Assembly: GCA_036244855.1 (NCBI GenBank)
Contig: BQKZ01000092.1
Location: 63,133-127,132 of the forward strand
Reading direction: 5' to 3'
Origin: Temnopleurus reevesii
Taxonomy: Eukaryota; Echinodermata; Echinoidea; Temnopleuroida; Temnopleuridae
DNA length: 64,000 bases
Shown here: piece after piece, positions 1 to 12,500 of the stretch
How the letters are laid out: each line of letters opens with the position of its first letter
How positions within the stretch are numbered: position 1 is the first letter of the stretch
The notes under the pieces: generated by a model
What the model saw: only the letters and a program-made list of their open reading frames with translations
Told to the model about the DNA's origin: nothing
Databases searched by the model: none
Translations under genes and position numbers: made by a program

Positions 1-436
1 TGCTCATATTTTAAATGAGATGAGCGCAAAATTCATGGAATTAACAACAGATTAAACAGATTAAAGCTACAAGCCTTTCACTTACATGGGTATTTTTCAA
101 TTATATTGCAAGTGGCAATCGGGATACTGGTAAAACCAGGGGATCATATGATAATTATACTGTTGCCCATTTTAAGAAGAAACCTTTTTATAATGGTCAA
201 CAAAAGCTAAGCCAAAAGATACCCATTATAATAAGTAAGATCTACAGTACACATTTTCAGCAGGGAGTAATACTAAAATCACTACAGATAGGTTTGCCAT
301 TAACAAAGTTTTTGACTTTATCTGTTTTGTGCTGAATTCAATGGGTTAAATAAAATGACAAACAAAATATAATTAAACTTCTGCCAAGTGTTCTCTTATG
401 CTTATGAGTTTCTCTCGCCTCCCTGTTCTATCCCAG
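1..436 (+). other. Intron tail upstream of exon 1
   Basis: AT-rich non-coding sequence ending in a pyrimidine tract and TCCCAG acceptor. A short stretch near 336-350 (caatgggttaaa) resembles one end of the AACCCATTGACT palindromic element found complete at 37331. Nothing else is recognised. Confidence 0.6.
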
Positions 437-579
437 GTTTGTGATCAAGTACGATGAGAAGACTGGCGTAGCCTCTCTTGACATTACCATGATGCTAATG
501 GAAGACAAAGGAGAGTACACATGTATAGCAAAGAGCAAGGCTGGCCAAGTCTACCTCACTGCACCTCTCCTCACCCCAC
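437..579 (+). CDS. Exon 1: C-terminal half of an I-set Ig domain
   Basis: The acceptor is TCCCAG and the donor GTAAGT. The first base completes a codon and one base is left at the end (phase 1). The peptide reads FVIKYDEKTGVASLDIT and then MEDKGEYTCIAKSKAGQ. The second part carries the D-x-G-x-Y-x-C signature of the Ig F strand, followed by an A-G-Q turn and G strand. The N-terminal half, with the B-strand Cys and C-strand Trp, must lie on an exon upstream of the window. Confidence 0.85.
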
Positions 580-3500
580 GTAAGTTTGAATATGAATTGC
601 TTATATGGAATACCAATGTTTTTTTTTCATTGGATGAAGTCGCCTATTTAACAATATTGATGGTAGACACCATGACAAGGCCACAGCTCTCCACTCATTG
701 GCTCATAAGAGAAATAAATTTTGCCAATGTGAATGGTATATTATAGAAATATACAATGACTCTCGAGGTTCTGGTTAAAACTATTCGCACGAATGAGCAT
801 ATCAGATAGTACCATAGAATGATACTATCTGATGCTCGCGAGTGCAAATAGTTTTCACCAGTACTGAGAATCAAGTCATTGTATATTACTTTTATATCCC
901 TTCATACGACAACAACATTAACAATAAAGTAGTGTATTGCAGCAGATTAAATAATCTTACCTTGTCTTAACTGACATTATATTTTAATGTCAGGACCATG
1001 ATGAAAAACAGCTGTGCTGATCATGCGCGCAAAAATAGTAACTTTTTTCCCTAGGGAAAAAATGACTATTCGTACTATTCAATGGCAAACGGCTTTATTA
1101 GCAAATCTATTCATTTTTCTTGCCTGTACACTGTCAATGCAACGATCTTAGTGTAAGGGATATAAAATTGTTTTGTTATCGTGGAAAGCAAGGTTGGTGA
1201 TCGCTATGCCATTACTACACTTCTCTTCATCACATGAAAGAAGTTAGAGAAGGTTTCTGAAAATGAAATACTAAATTTGATGCAAATATATATGACTTTT
1301 AATAAATGTCCCTGTTCAAACAAGAGTTCTGTTCCATCACATAACTCTAAATTCTTTTCTTTGTCAATTTATTTTCTTCACTTCATTTCAGTTAGAATAG
1401 ACTTATGCACTGCTTACTTGTCTTCTATAAGTGAATAATTTCAGCATCAATTCAAGTAATTACTTTTCTCACCATGTATAGCTCAATACAACAAATAGCT
1501 TCAAGATTACGAAGAACAGCAGGCCATCGAGAAAGCCAAGAAGAATGATATTTTGAACAAGGAACTTTTATTCATTTGTCCAATCTTTTCTCAGTCAATA
1601 TATTTTCTTCATTTCAAATAGTATATGGAATTCTGCACTGTTCCTCCATTCAATGAATGATGTATAAACATTGAGTCATATCTAACAATGATATCATCTG
1701 TCTCCATGTTTAGCTCAATACAACAAATGGCTTGAAGATTACGAGGAACAGCAAGCCATCGACAAAGCCAAGAAGAAGAAGGATATCGTGAACAAGGAGC
1801 TTGAAGCCAAGGTCTTGGAGAAGGGAGGCAAGGTCACACCAAGCCAAGCTACCTACCAAGATGCCGATCAGGTAAGTTCTGTCTTCAACAGTCCACTTAG
1901 GGATCTGTACGAAAAGGGTAAAGAAATTGGGAGGGGTTTAGGTGACGGCATATGAAAGAGAGTAAAGCTAAAGACTCTAAAACAGCATACTGTCATTGGA
2001 GCATCATTGTGTACTATAGTAATAAGTTATATCAGATCTTGTTTTTGTTTTTATTCCTCTGATGAAGAAGGCAGGAGTCTCTGAAAATTCCAGAAGATTT
2101 CAAATCATTAAATGATTAAATTGACTAAAATTAATGCACAACATCGTTCTTTTGAGTTACAGTAAGGGAGGGAANGTGAACAAGGAACTCGAGGCCAAGG
2201 TGTTGGAGAAGGGAGGCAAGGTCACACCAAGTCAAGCTACCTACCAAGATGCTGATCAGGTAAGTTTGGTTTTCAATTTATTTCTTTACAAATCTGCATG
2301 GAAAGGTAGAAGGAAAGGGCAGGGAGAAGGCAAATGGAGGGCATTAGTGGAAGGAACTGCAGAAGAGAATAAAGATAGAGGATTTAACATGTTGAAATGT
2401 CATAGGTGCAATATCTTGAAAATCATGAAGATTGTAGACTACAGAAGAGGAGGGATATGGAATGGAGGGAAGATTGGGAGGAGAGAGATGTATGGGCAGA
2501 AGGGTGTAAGTGAACGAGATTTACTTCATGGATATCCCACTGATTACAGCTACATAAGTGAAAGCATATTAGAATCAACTTTCATGGAAATCTTATTGTT
2601 GGTATGTCAACCAGTCTTGGAATCAATTTTGTGACAAAGAGACATTAAACAAAAGCGTGCCAAAACCACGACAGCTACAGGTGCTTGAAAGCTTTATTCT
2701 GGCTTCAGGAACAATGAGAATGGAAATTATATAAATGTTTATTTGATAATTTCAGGTTCAGTTTAGATCGCATCACTAATCAATTAATAAAGGATATGTT
2801 GATTAATCATGTTATATTTTAATAAATTATTAGGGTTCATGCCACTTTTCAAAGTCATATTATGTTTAAATGATGTTCGAATTCAATATTCCATGAATAT
2901 GTTTTGACTGGTAATATTGAAAGCATTGCAGAAAATCAATGATTTGCTTTTACATTTAAAAAGCATTATCTGATATAAATATCTAATAAATTCTACCTGC
3001 AGCAATGTTTTTACATAAATAAATTGCTTTCTAGTTGAAAATCATATTAGAAAGATTTGTTCAGTAGAACTTTTAAATAATGCATTGTGTTAGAATGCTG
3101 CCCAGAAATAGTATACATAGCATGTTTGATAATCCTTTAACTTGAAATTTATGATTAAAAAAAGATTCATGGCTTGTTTGAGTGAAACCTTTCACCTTTA
3201 GTTGCCCTTTGCCCCCTCAAAAAAATTGTCATGCTTGCTTGTGCCCATTGGCATGTAAACTCGGCATGATAGGACGTACCGCAGAGGAGGCCAAGCTTGT
3301 CGCCGTATCTAGAGCGTATCCAGCAGGAAGTGGACTACAGAGATCGACTCAGTCGCACCAGCGTGTATGAACCACCCATGGAATGGAAGGTAGTCCGTCC
3401 CCCATCCTCGTCATCAACCATCTTGTCTTCCACATTCCCCATTTCATGATAGAGTAGAATCTTGATTGCACTTTTGATGTGAAAATGTTATGTAATCCTG

Positions 3501-6500
3501 TGATATTTTTCTTTCTTTGCACATATTTATTCTTTTTCTTGTGTTGTTTTTGTTGTGCACCTTGACAAGTTCACATAAAGTGCAACAAAAGTCCAAAATT
3601 GATCCAAGAATGTACATGATTTTGTCATAATATTTCCATTTGTGCCCCAATAGGCGAAATTGAGAGACATAAATAAAACAAAATGAAAAAAGCTGCTTTA
3701 CCTTCATTTTGCCTGCTGCTGTATTTTTCCAACTGCAGTTGAATTGTCTAATAAAATGTATAGGGCTGAGGAAACTATAAGAGCTCAGATTGAAGTAGAG
3801 AAGAGTCTCTTTGTGAAAAAAAGGAATTCAATATGTTTTTTTAGGAGCAAATTGTCATGGATTTTCCCGGTTTTAGATGAATTGGTTGAGAATTTTAGGG
3901 GCTGAAAAGTATGCTCTCATGGCCCTTTCGTTAACTAAGCTGTGAAATTTATGAATTTGAAGAATGTTGTAGAGACACTACAATAAAAGCAAGAAAACGG
4001 GTTGTACTTTATGTGAGCAAAGTCATAGATTCAAGTAGTAAATACTCTTTTACTTGTGTGGTTTATACATTTAATCTGTCATGGTGTGATATGACTTATA
4101 TAAAGAGGGAAGACTTCTTTTTTCATTGCACCTGTAGAATATTATGTCATCATTTATGCTTCTTCAAAATCAGTTCTTGTCTTTGTTTTAGGAACTCTAG
4201 TTTGAATTTATTTTTTTGTTTATTTTTTTTTCTGATTGAATATAATTGAATTAAACATTATTGCAAATTCTGAACTTAACTATAATTAATCATATTTAGT
4301 TGTTTTCATCTAGCTATCTAGTGTTTAAACCAGTTGCACACTTGTGAATTTTCCATCTCTTGCTTTTGTCATCACATATGCTGTCTTTAATCAAGCTATA
4401 TTGAGACACAATTGCTGTAGGAAAATAGGTTACATCAGTTAACATCTCTCTGTAGATTTATCTTTGTGTGGAAATTTATATGCTAAGAGTATGCACAATA
4501 ATCTTAAAATCATCAAAAGATAGTATAGACCTTCAGAGAATACCTTATATTTGCATTATGAAAATCACCATTTCATGCATTATTTTGTAATGTCCATTAT
4601 GTTGTTTGGATTCATTTGAGAGCTAAAAGTGCCAATGTGTTTGGAGTATTTGTGTGTTTTTCATTTTTTTTTCAATAGCAAACTGAATGTGCTTGTAGGA
4701 TGTCATTTGCAATGAGAATATTCCTACCACAAATATAAGAAGTAATGAATGATTTTCACGAGACATGTTTCTACATTCTGCTTGTATTCATCTACACTGT
4801 GTAGTCTTCATTTGCAAGTTCACCTTTTCAGCAAAATTTGTATTGAACATCATAAAAGTGCTCTTGGATTAGAACCTCTCTCAAAATTTATATAACAAAT
4901 GATGTTGCTTTACGAGTGTCATGTAATGTTCAGAAAAAAAATTGACAGCTTTATTTGAAAATGATGAAATGGATATTAGAATGGTTGGATGATCCATTTT
5001 TTCAGACCTCCAAGTTGTCACCGTTTGAGAGACGTCTTATGCGTGAAGTCGAGATCAGGGAACAGGCAACTGGTTCCCGGCCAGGTCCACGTGCCGATCA
5101 GGTACATATATGTGAATTGTTACTTCAAAATCAAACACAATTTGACAGTAGTACCCTAGTACAAGAACTTCACAGATTTGAGTCACAATTTTTTAAAGAT
5201 CAAAGTGAATGAATGTAAATGAAAAAAGAATAAGTGGTCATTGTTTGAGCATATTTATGCTAACCACTCGACCTCATCAGTATGGATTGATGCAAAACAT
5301 CAACACTTCATTCAAAATGAAGTGCTTTCATTAATTACATCCAATGTTCTTGTACTTACAAATATACACGATCAATGTTGCAAAAGCTCTGTATTGAATT
5401 TTGTCCATCAAAGTGAAGCTAAGAAAATTTAAACCCTGATGTGAGTGCCAGACTGTCCAGTTGTGATTGATTTTGAACAACAAATAAAAAAAAAAGAATA
5501 TGGACACCTTAGAACAGACTGACAATGAAGCAAATAATACAAAGTACATCAACTGATTTGCATTCAAAATAATTTGATATTGCAATCGGAGTATTTAATT
5601 CGCTATTGTATAAAACATCAAATTTGCATACTTTATTTTGACACTATTTGTAAGGACAAGAGCTATATTTGAAATGTAATGGTTCTATTTATAAGTGAGG
5701 ACATAGTGTTTAACTGCTATAATTCTGCTAGCAATTACATTTATTGTAGTATGATTTCTATCAGTTGTATATGTCTGTCATTTATTTGTAGCATGTATCT
5801 AAGATAAAAACTATTACTGTTTTCACTATGAAAATGAAGGACAGAGAAAGTGAGCAAAATAAACTACCATTCGAACCTTCATCATTCCTTGCATAGATGA
5901 AAAAACTTCCTTCCCTGTTTTCCTGCAAAGGAATATGTGAAAGGATTTCAGTAAGTTGTCATCTTTTTCTGTCTGTGTTGGTTACATTGACAATCAGTTC
6001 ATATTTATGTTAGGAAGGTGTAAGTTAAGTTACGATTCAATAACCCATTACAGGATTCCAAGGCTTCAGCATTTGAAAGCCGCCTGGAGAAGGAGATTCG
6101 CTTCAGGGAGAGGAAGTCATCTCAGGATTACGATGCAACTGATGGGGTGTGTGAGAGATCCATTCTGGAAGAAGTGGTAGAATCAATGTTCAAATGGCAT
6201 TTTAACTCAGGTCTTTATTTCCTGGTTGGTTGTGAAGCAATATTAGATAGGGAAATCCTACATGTACGAGAGATTCATAACAGATCCCATGTTCCCCATC
6301 GTATTCCTGATCATCCATCATTGCAACCTGGCAATTCTATGATTTTTACCCTGTATTTACAATTTATCAAATACTCCACATAACCCAGCCCCATGCTTCA
6401 ATGTGCAGTTAAGTAAATTTATTATATTTTCATTTAAATTGATCTAATATCATTAATTCACTTTGAAACTGCACTCCAGCTGCATCAATTTACTTGTTAA

Positions 6501-9500
6501 TAATGTTTTTACTCTAATATTATAGAAAAGAACAATCCTACCCACTGGATTGTAAGTCCAACTCCAAAAGGATTTATTGATTATTTGATGATCTTGTAAA
6601 AAATCTAAGAATAAAAAAGGTCACAAATCTTGCAACAGTTGGCATCATTATAAAATGAAATAATGCTGTATCTCATACATACTCGCTTTAATAAGTATAC
6701 ACTGAATATTTGAATTAATGATAGGCAACAGAAGAAAAGGTTCTATTCCTCCATGTAGGTTCCTCCATTATAGCTGTTCCTCTGTAGCCAAATTACACCC
6801 CCTTTGTTTTTCTTACATGAATTTTGTTGTTAAATGATCAATACCAGTATTGAACTGAACCAATATTCATTATTTTAATTGCAATACATATCCATCATGA
6901 CAAACCAAATCAATAAACAGAACAGAAAAAAAGTTCTAATCCTCCATGTAGGTTCCTCCATGTAGGTTCCTCCATGTAGGTTCCTCCATGTAGGTTCCTC
7001 CATTATAGCGGTTTCTCTGCGGCCAGATTGCACCCCCTTTGTTTTTCTTACATTAATTTTGTTGTTAAATGAGCAATACCTGTACTAAACTGAACCAATA
7101 TCCATTATTTATATTATAGCAATAACTATTCATTGTGACAAACCTACAACTGAAAAACTTACAATGCCATTTGACAATTGTTCTACTCTGTTTCCAGTGT
7201 GGCCTTATGCATGTGAAAATGTGTTTTTTGCATGTTACATTTAGAGAATGGCGTTTGAGAAAAGAAGTGTGTGTCAATTGTAATTAGTGTTTGTAATTAG
7301 AACTTAGTACCTGAAAGTATTATATGAATCAAAGGGTTTGTTCTAGATATTTGCATGTTTTGTTCTTTTCTGTATTAAGTAGTACTGTTTAGAGCAAATT
7401 AGCTGTTGAATAATAATTTATTGTTGTTTCAGTATTACTGGTGGTATCAAAAATGTTGTACCAAATGATCTGGAATGCCTACTATGTCATCTGACAAAGT
7501 TGTCATCAAACAATTTTGTTTCAAGAAAGGAAATGTAATTTATTTCAATGTTCTTGGATCTGTTGCCATGTCTTTGTTGTGAAAAAAATTTGAAGCTGTT
7601 AATAGATTGTTTGTGGTGTTGTAGCCATTATGTTACTATTATATTGATGCATGTTTTTTGTTGGTAGCTTGGATAAGGTATTAAATGATAACATTGATAT
7701 ACACATTATAGAGTGAAATTTCATATATATATATATAAACTTTTATTTGAGCATGAGATGTCCATGTACTAAAATGTGTTTTATGATGTTTTTGTTTGAA
7801 TATTTTAGAATTGAGATGAAGTCAAATTGCCTCCCAATTATTAATGTTGGTTTGATTAATACAGTCTACATTTTTTATTCACTCTGTAGATCTTGCACCT
7901 CGTGGAAAATAAAAAGGAGATTTAATGATTTTTTTTGGCAAATGCTGAATATCATAAAGCCTACTTGAATCAGGGAGTGGGAAAAGACCAGGAGTAGTGC
8001 ATTGAAGCCATTCTATAATAGTCTTACTTAATCCTACCAATTTATCTATCCAATTAAATATTTAACTCTTCCATGGGATCTTTATTTATATAAACATATT
8101 TATTGCACAGGATATATTTTATTAAATATATTTCATTTAAACAACCCATTTTTCTGTAATTGATAATGAAGTATAAGGGTTCATTTTGAAATTGCCATGT
8201 TTGTTTCTTGTTTGTTCATTTACCTTGCATTTTGAGTATACGCTAGTTTTCTGTGTTTAGTATATTATTTTGTCTTGTTCCATTTATCTTATGTTTGTCT
8301 TTTGTGTTATGTATAGCAGGGCAAGAGGATTGAGCCAATTTATTCACATATATTTATGCTATCAGAGACATTTTCAGCAGTCATATGAATTTTTTTGGAC
8401 AAATAAGCCTTTTATGTAACAATTCAATTTGAAACCAAGTATTTGTTAAAAGTATGAAAGATGATAATACCTTCAAACTTCTCTATGTGAGATTAAGAAT
8501 AGTTTATTTGGAACCATTGAGGTTACCAACTTATATTCATATCCAGATGCAGATACCATTAAAACACCCTCTGCTGAACAAAAAGTAAATGAGAAAATCA
8601 TGAAATATACCTATTTATGTAATAATGTGAAATTAGTAATTACTTATAAAACAAGCCTTGTAAATCTCATACTTCATGCATTATGCTGCCTATTATCAGG
8701 GATGAAGGAATATGTACCCTGTGGCATGCTTAATTAACAACTTCTAATGAGTATTCATTGTCTTTTCAATGCAGGGACCTTTTGATGTGGCTGCCTTCGA
8801 AGCAAGTCTGCTGAATCAGAAGCAACCCCAGGAGAGTGAATCAATGGAAGCTGAGACGGAAACTGAGCTTGAGTCAGAACTCGAAACCTCAGAATCCAGC
8901 CAACAGAGGGCTCCTCGCTTTCTGAAGGAACTCAAGAACTTCCGCGTCGGAGAGGGAGGAAGGATTGGTCTGAGCTGCCGTGTGGAGGGAAGACCTAAAC
9001 CTTCGGTATGTGTTTCAGCTCTTACTTGTCAACCATCTAGAATGAAATTAGGGTAGAAGGTAGAATTTAAAAAGCTAAACAGCTGAACCAAATGCTCTCA
9101 TGGGAGAAAGCACAAAAGCACAGCCATTCGTCAGCTCAAACACCAGGAAATTGCATGATAATGTACTTCTTCGATATTCCAGAAGCTTCTTTACCCCATT
9201 TTGTGAATTTGGCCATTATCAAATCTCTTGGTAAATTCGCAAGCACACATTGTGAGTATTTTCCCAATAAGCTTCGCAAAGCTAATGAATAATTTCGCCA
9301 GAATAATTACAAATTTTGGTGTTGATCACAATACACTGAGAAACAAAAGAATAGTCTTCAGCACTTGACCCTATATGACATCTTGCTTGTTGCCTTACAG
9401 ATCCAATGGTTCAAGGATGGGTACCCTCTACCTAGAGCAACCCGCTACGACCTCTCCTACATGGAGGGCTTCTCCCAGCTTCGCATCGATCTTGTACTAC

Positions 9501-12500
9501 CTGAGGACAAGGGTGCTTACACGGTCTTTGCCTGGAACCAGTTCGGTAAGGCAGTCAACACCGGTCTCATCAAGGTCGACAAGGTCGGGCATAAGTCTGA
9601 GGAGGTTAGCCACATGAAGGGTGCTCTCGGTGCTCGTGTTAGCATGTAAGTATACGGGAAAGTTATGATGTTAGCTACAATTCTTATGAATTTCTCTATA
9701 ACAAATGTGGTTTTTGCAACTTAGGAGGCCTTCATGAAACGATATATTCCCGAAAAAAATAAATGAGTTAATTTCAAGGCTATTCAATGAGTCAGTGTTT
9801 TCAAACATTTTTAAACACATATTCTTTGGAAAGTAAAGGCATACAAAGGGCAAGGAACAATTGTAGATGACTTTTCAATTTACTTTTTAATGTGAAACAA
9901 AATGTAAAAACCCAAAGGATGGTTTAAGTCTTTTTTTTTTTTTTAATTACAACCAACTTATTAAGGTAAAGGAAGGGCAAACTGGCGAGGTTCTACTGAA
10001 GCAAATAACATGATAAAAAGATAGAATAACCAAGAAATTGTTAAATATGATATCACAGGGAGACTGAGGAGTACCATATACCCGAACGGGAGAGGCACGC
10101 CGGTGAAGTGAAGAAGAAACACTACAAGCCGACCTTAAAGGTCATACCTTGCGACCTAGAGGTCAAAGAATTCTGGTTAAATGTAGATTAATGAATGAAT
10201 AGAGAGTAAAGAAATATTTTTTATTTTAAATTACAGGGAGACTGAGGAGTACCACATCCCTGAACGGGAGAGACAAGCGGGTGAGGTGAGGGAGAAACAC
10301 TACAAGCCGACCTTCAAGGTCATACCTAGCGATCTGGAGGTCAAGGAGGGCAAACTGGCCAGGTTCAACTGCAGAGTGACAGGTCGACCCCCTCCAGATC
10401 TCACCTGGTACCGCAATGAGATGCCAGTCTATCCAGATGCCAATCATAGGGTAATGATTTTGTGCACTCAGGAATGCTGTCACTTCCTAAGAAAGCAATA
10501 CTAGTAGTACCACCATATCGTTTTGCTTTTGGTTACTAGATTACTAGTTCACATATTTCATATGTGGCCTAGGAGTCATTGATTATTGATTATTGATTGG
10601 TATAATTTTGTGTGTTTGATTTCAGTCAACTGTATTGAAGGGCATGTCAAATGGAAGTAGTACATTATAGTTTTAATCATTGCTGCTCATCTGCTCATTG
10701 TTATGTCACAGATAGTTGCGTGCGAAACAATGAGCAGACGTGCAAAGCTATGTTGTACTCCGTCTGTCAACGTACCCTTCATCACAGATGACTGAAATAA
10801 AAAGTACTATATGCAGAAAAAATGGTTGACGAGTGATGTCTGTCAATCAGGAGGAGGTTGATTTGAATCCAAGTTGTAGCATCAATTTCCTGTTAGCAAG
10901 AAATTCATCTGAGCTGCACTCAACCCAAGTGATGTGAATGGATATTGGAAGGAATTTTGATGGAAATTACAGCCATTAGAACCTAAAAGTTTATTGTTAG
11001 CCTTTGTATCCTAGTGTATTTGCATGTCTTAAAGTATGTGTAGAAAGGCTGTTAAAAATATTTTTGTAATGTGTGGTAACTTATGTAGGATGAACAGATA
11101 AAGAATTGAACATTGCCATGATCATATTGTGCTAACAACACTATAAAGGTGATTAATTAATAACTTACCATTTAACAATGCATTCATCTTTCTTTCATAC
11201 AGGTACTTGTGAATGAAGGCGGCGAACATGCCCTAATGATATCCTGTGCAAGGCCTCAAGATGGCGGCACATACACATGTATCGCTAAGAACAGAGCAGG
11301 AGAGGCCAAGTTCCATGTCAAACTCACCGTTGATCGTAAGTATTCTATTCATCTTCTTTTGTAAGCAATGTAAATGGTGCCAAAAATGAGGAACATTTTG
11401 TCACTAGATAAAATACTAGACATAGAAGTTCTATGTGCAATTGTCTACAATTCTCATTTGCCCATTGTGTAAAATACATTACTATATTTACTGTACAAGT
11501 AACTATTTTAATTCAGTTCATAAAATGTTGATCTATAGATATGAAGTGGCTAATTGCGCTTTGCAATTGTCTTGAACAATGGAAGTGTCTTTAACTGTAT
11601 ATTATTAATGTAATCTGTACCAATGGATGACTTCAAGTACGGTGTTCGGTGTTGGTGTTGAGAGAGCAAAATGGTCGGTAAACTGAGCTCCAACGCCGTT
11701 GGTCAGTTTACAGAAGTGATACAGAAACGAACGGAAATACGTCAGAATCTTGCGAGGTCTACCCCAAACACCGACAGACATCAAGTTTGGTGTTGAGGCT
11801 GGTGTTGGTTTTACTGCAACACCAACACCAGCGTTCAATGCCGTACTTGAAGTCACCCAATGTAAATGGCATTGATTGTAAACATAAGTTTTTGTAAATG
11901 TAATATATTATTGTGGAATTTCTTGCTTTCTTAAAATGCAGCCAAGAGGCAGCTGGTGGCCCCGTCATTCATTGATCGTGTCGAAAATGCAACTGTCAGA
12001 GAGAACGAGTCCGTAACATTGACATGCAAGGTCTCTGGATGCCCCACTCCTCACGTCTCATGGCAACGGGATCAGAAGCACATAATGCCCAATGCCGGCG
12101 GGTACAGGTAGGTTGAGCATAAAAAGATAGCTATTCAAAGATGAATCTACCAAAGACTACAACAAAGAATGACTTTGTCCACAGGAGATGCTAAAATTGT
12201 TTTTCATGTGACATAGTAGTCTTAAAACTTCTTCATGAACTGTTTTCCAAAACTAATTGATGAGCACAAGCAAAGTTAAAAATTTCTCTGAAAAAAATGA
12301 AACGGCTATTAATCGCTTGAATTACATAATGTGGTGTAGTAACCTTTTTGGTGTTGATTTTGATGATGTCCTAAATGAGATCATATTTTTTCTTTTAGAA
12401 TGCACAAGAATGAGGAAGGGTGTGCCAACTGTTTATTGTAAGATGCAATGACAGTGCCTGGTATACATGCACAGCACACAACTTGGCTGGATGAGTCTCT

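Noticed and set aside
2134..2634. A 166-aa plus-strand frame read as a gene
   Set aside because: It is the exon 2 tail copy running through its donor into intron, with an ambiguous base inside.
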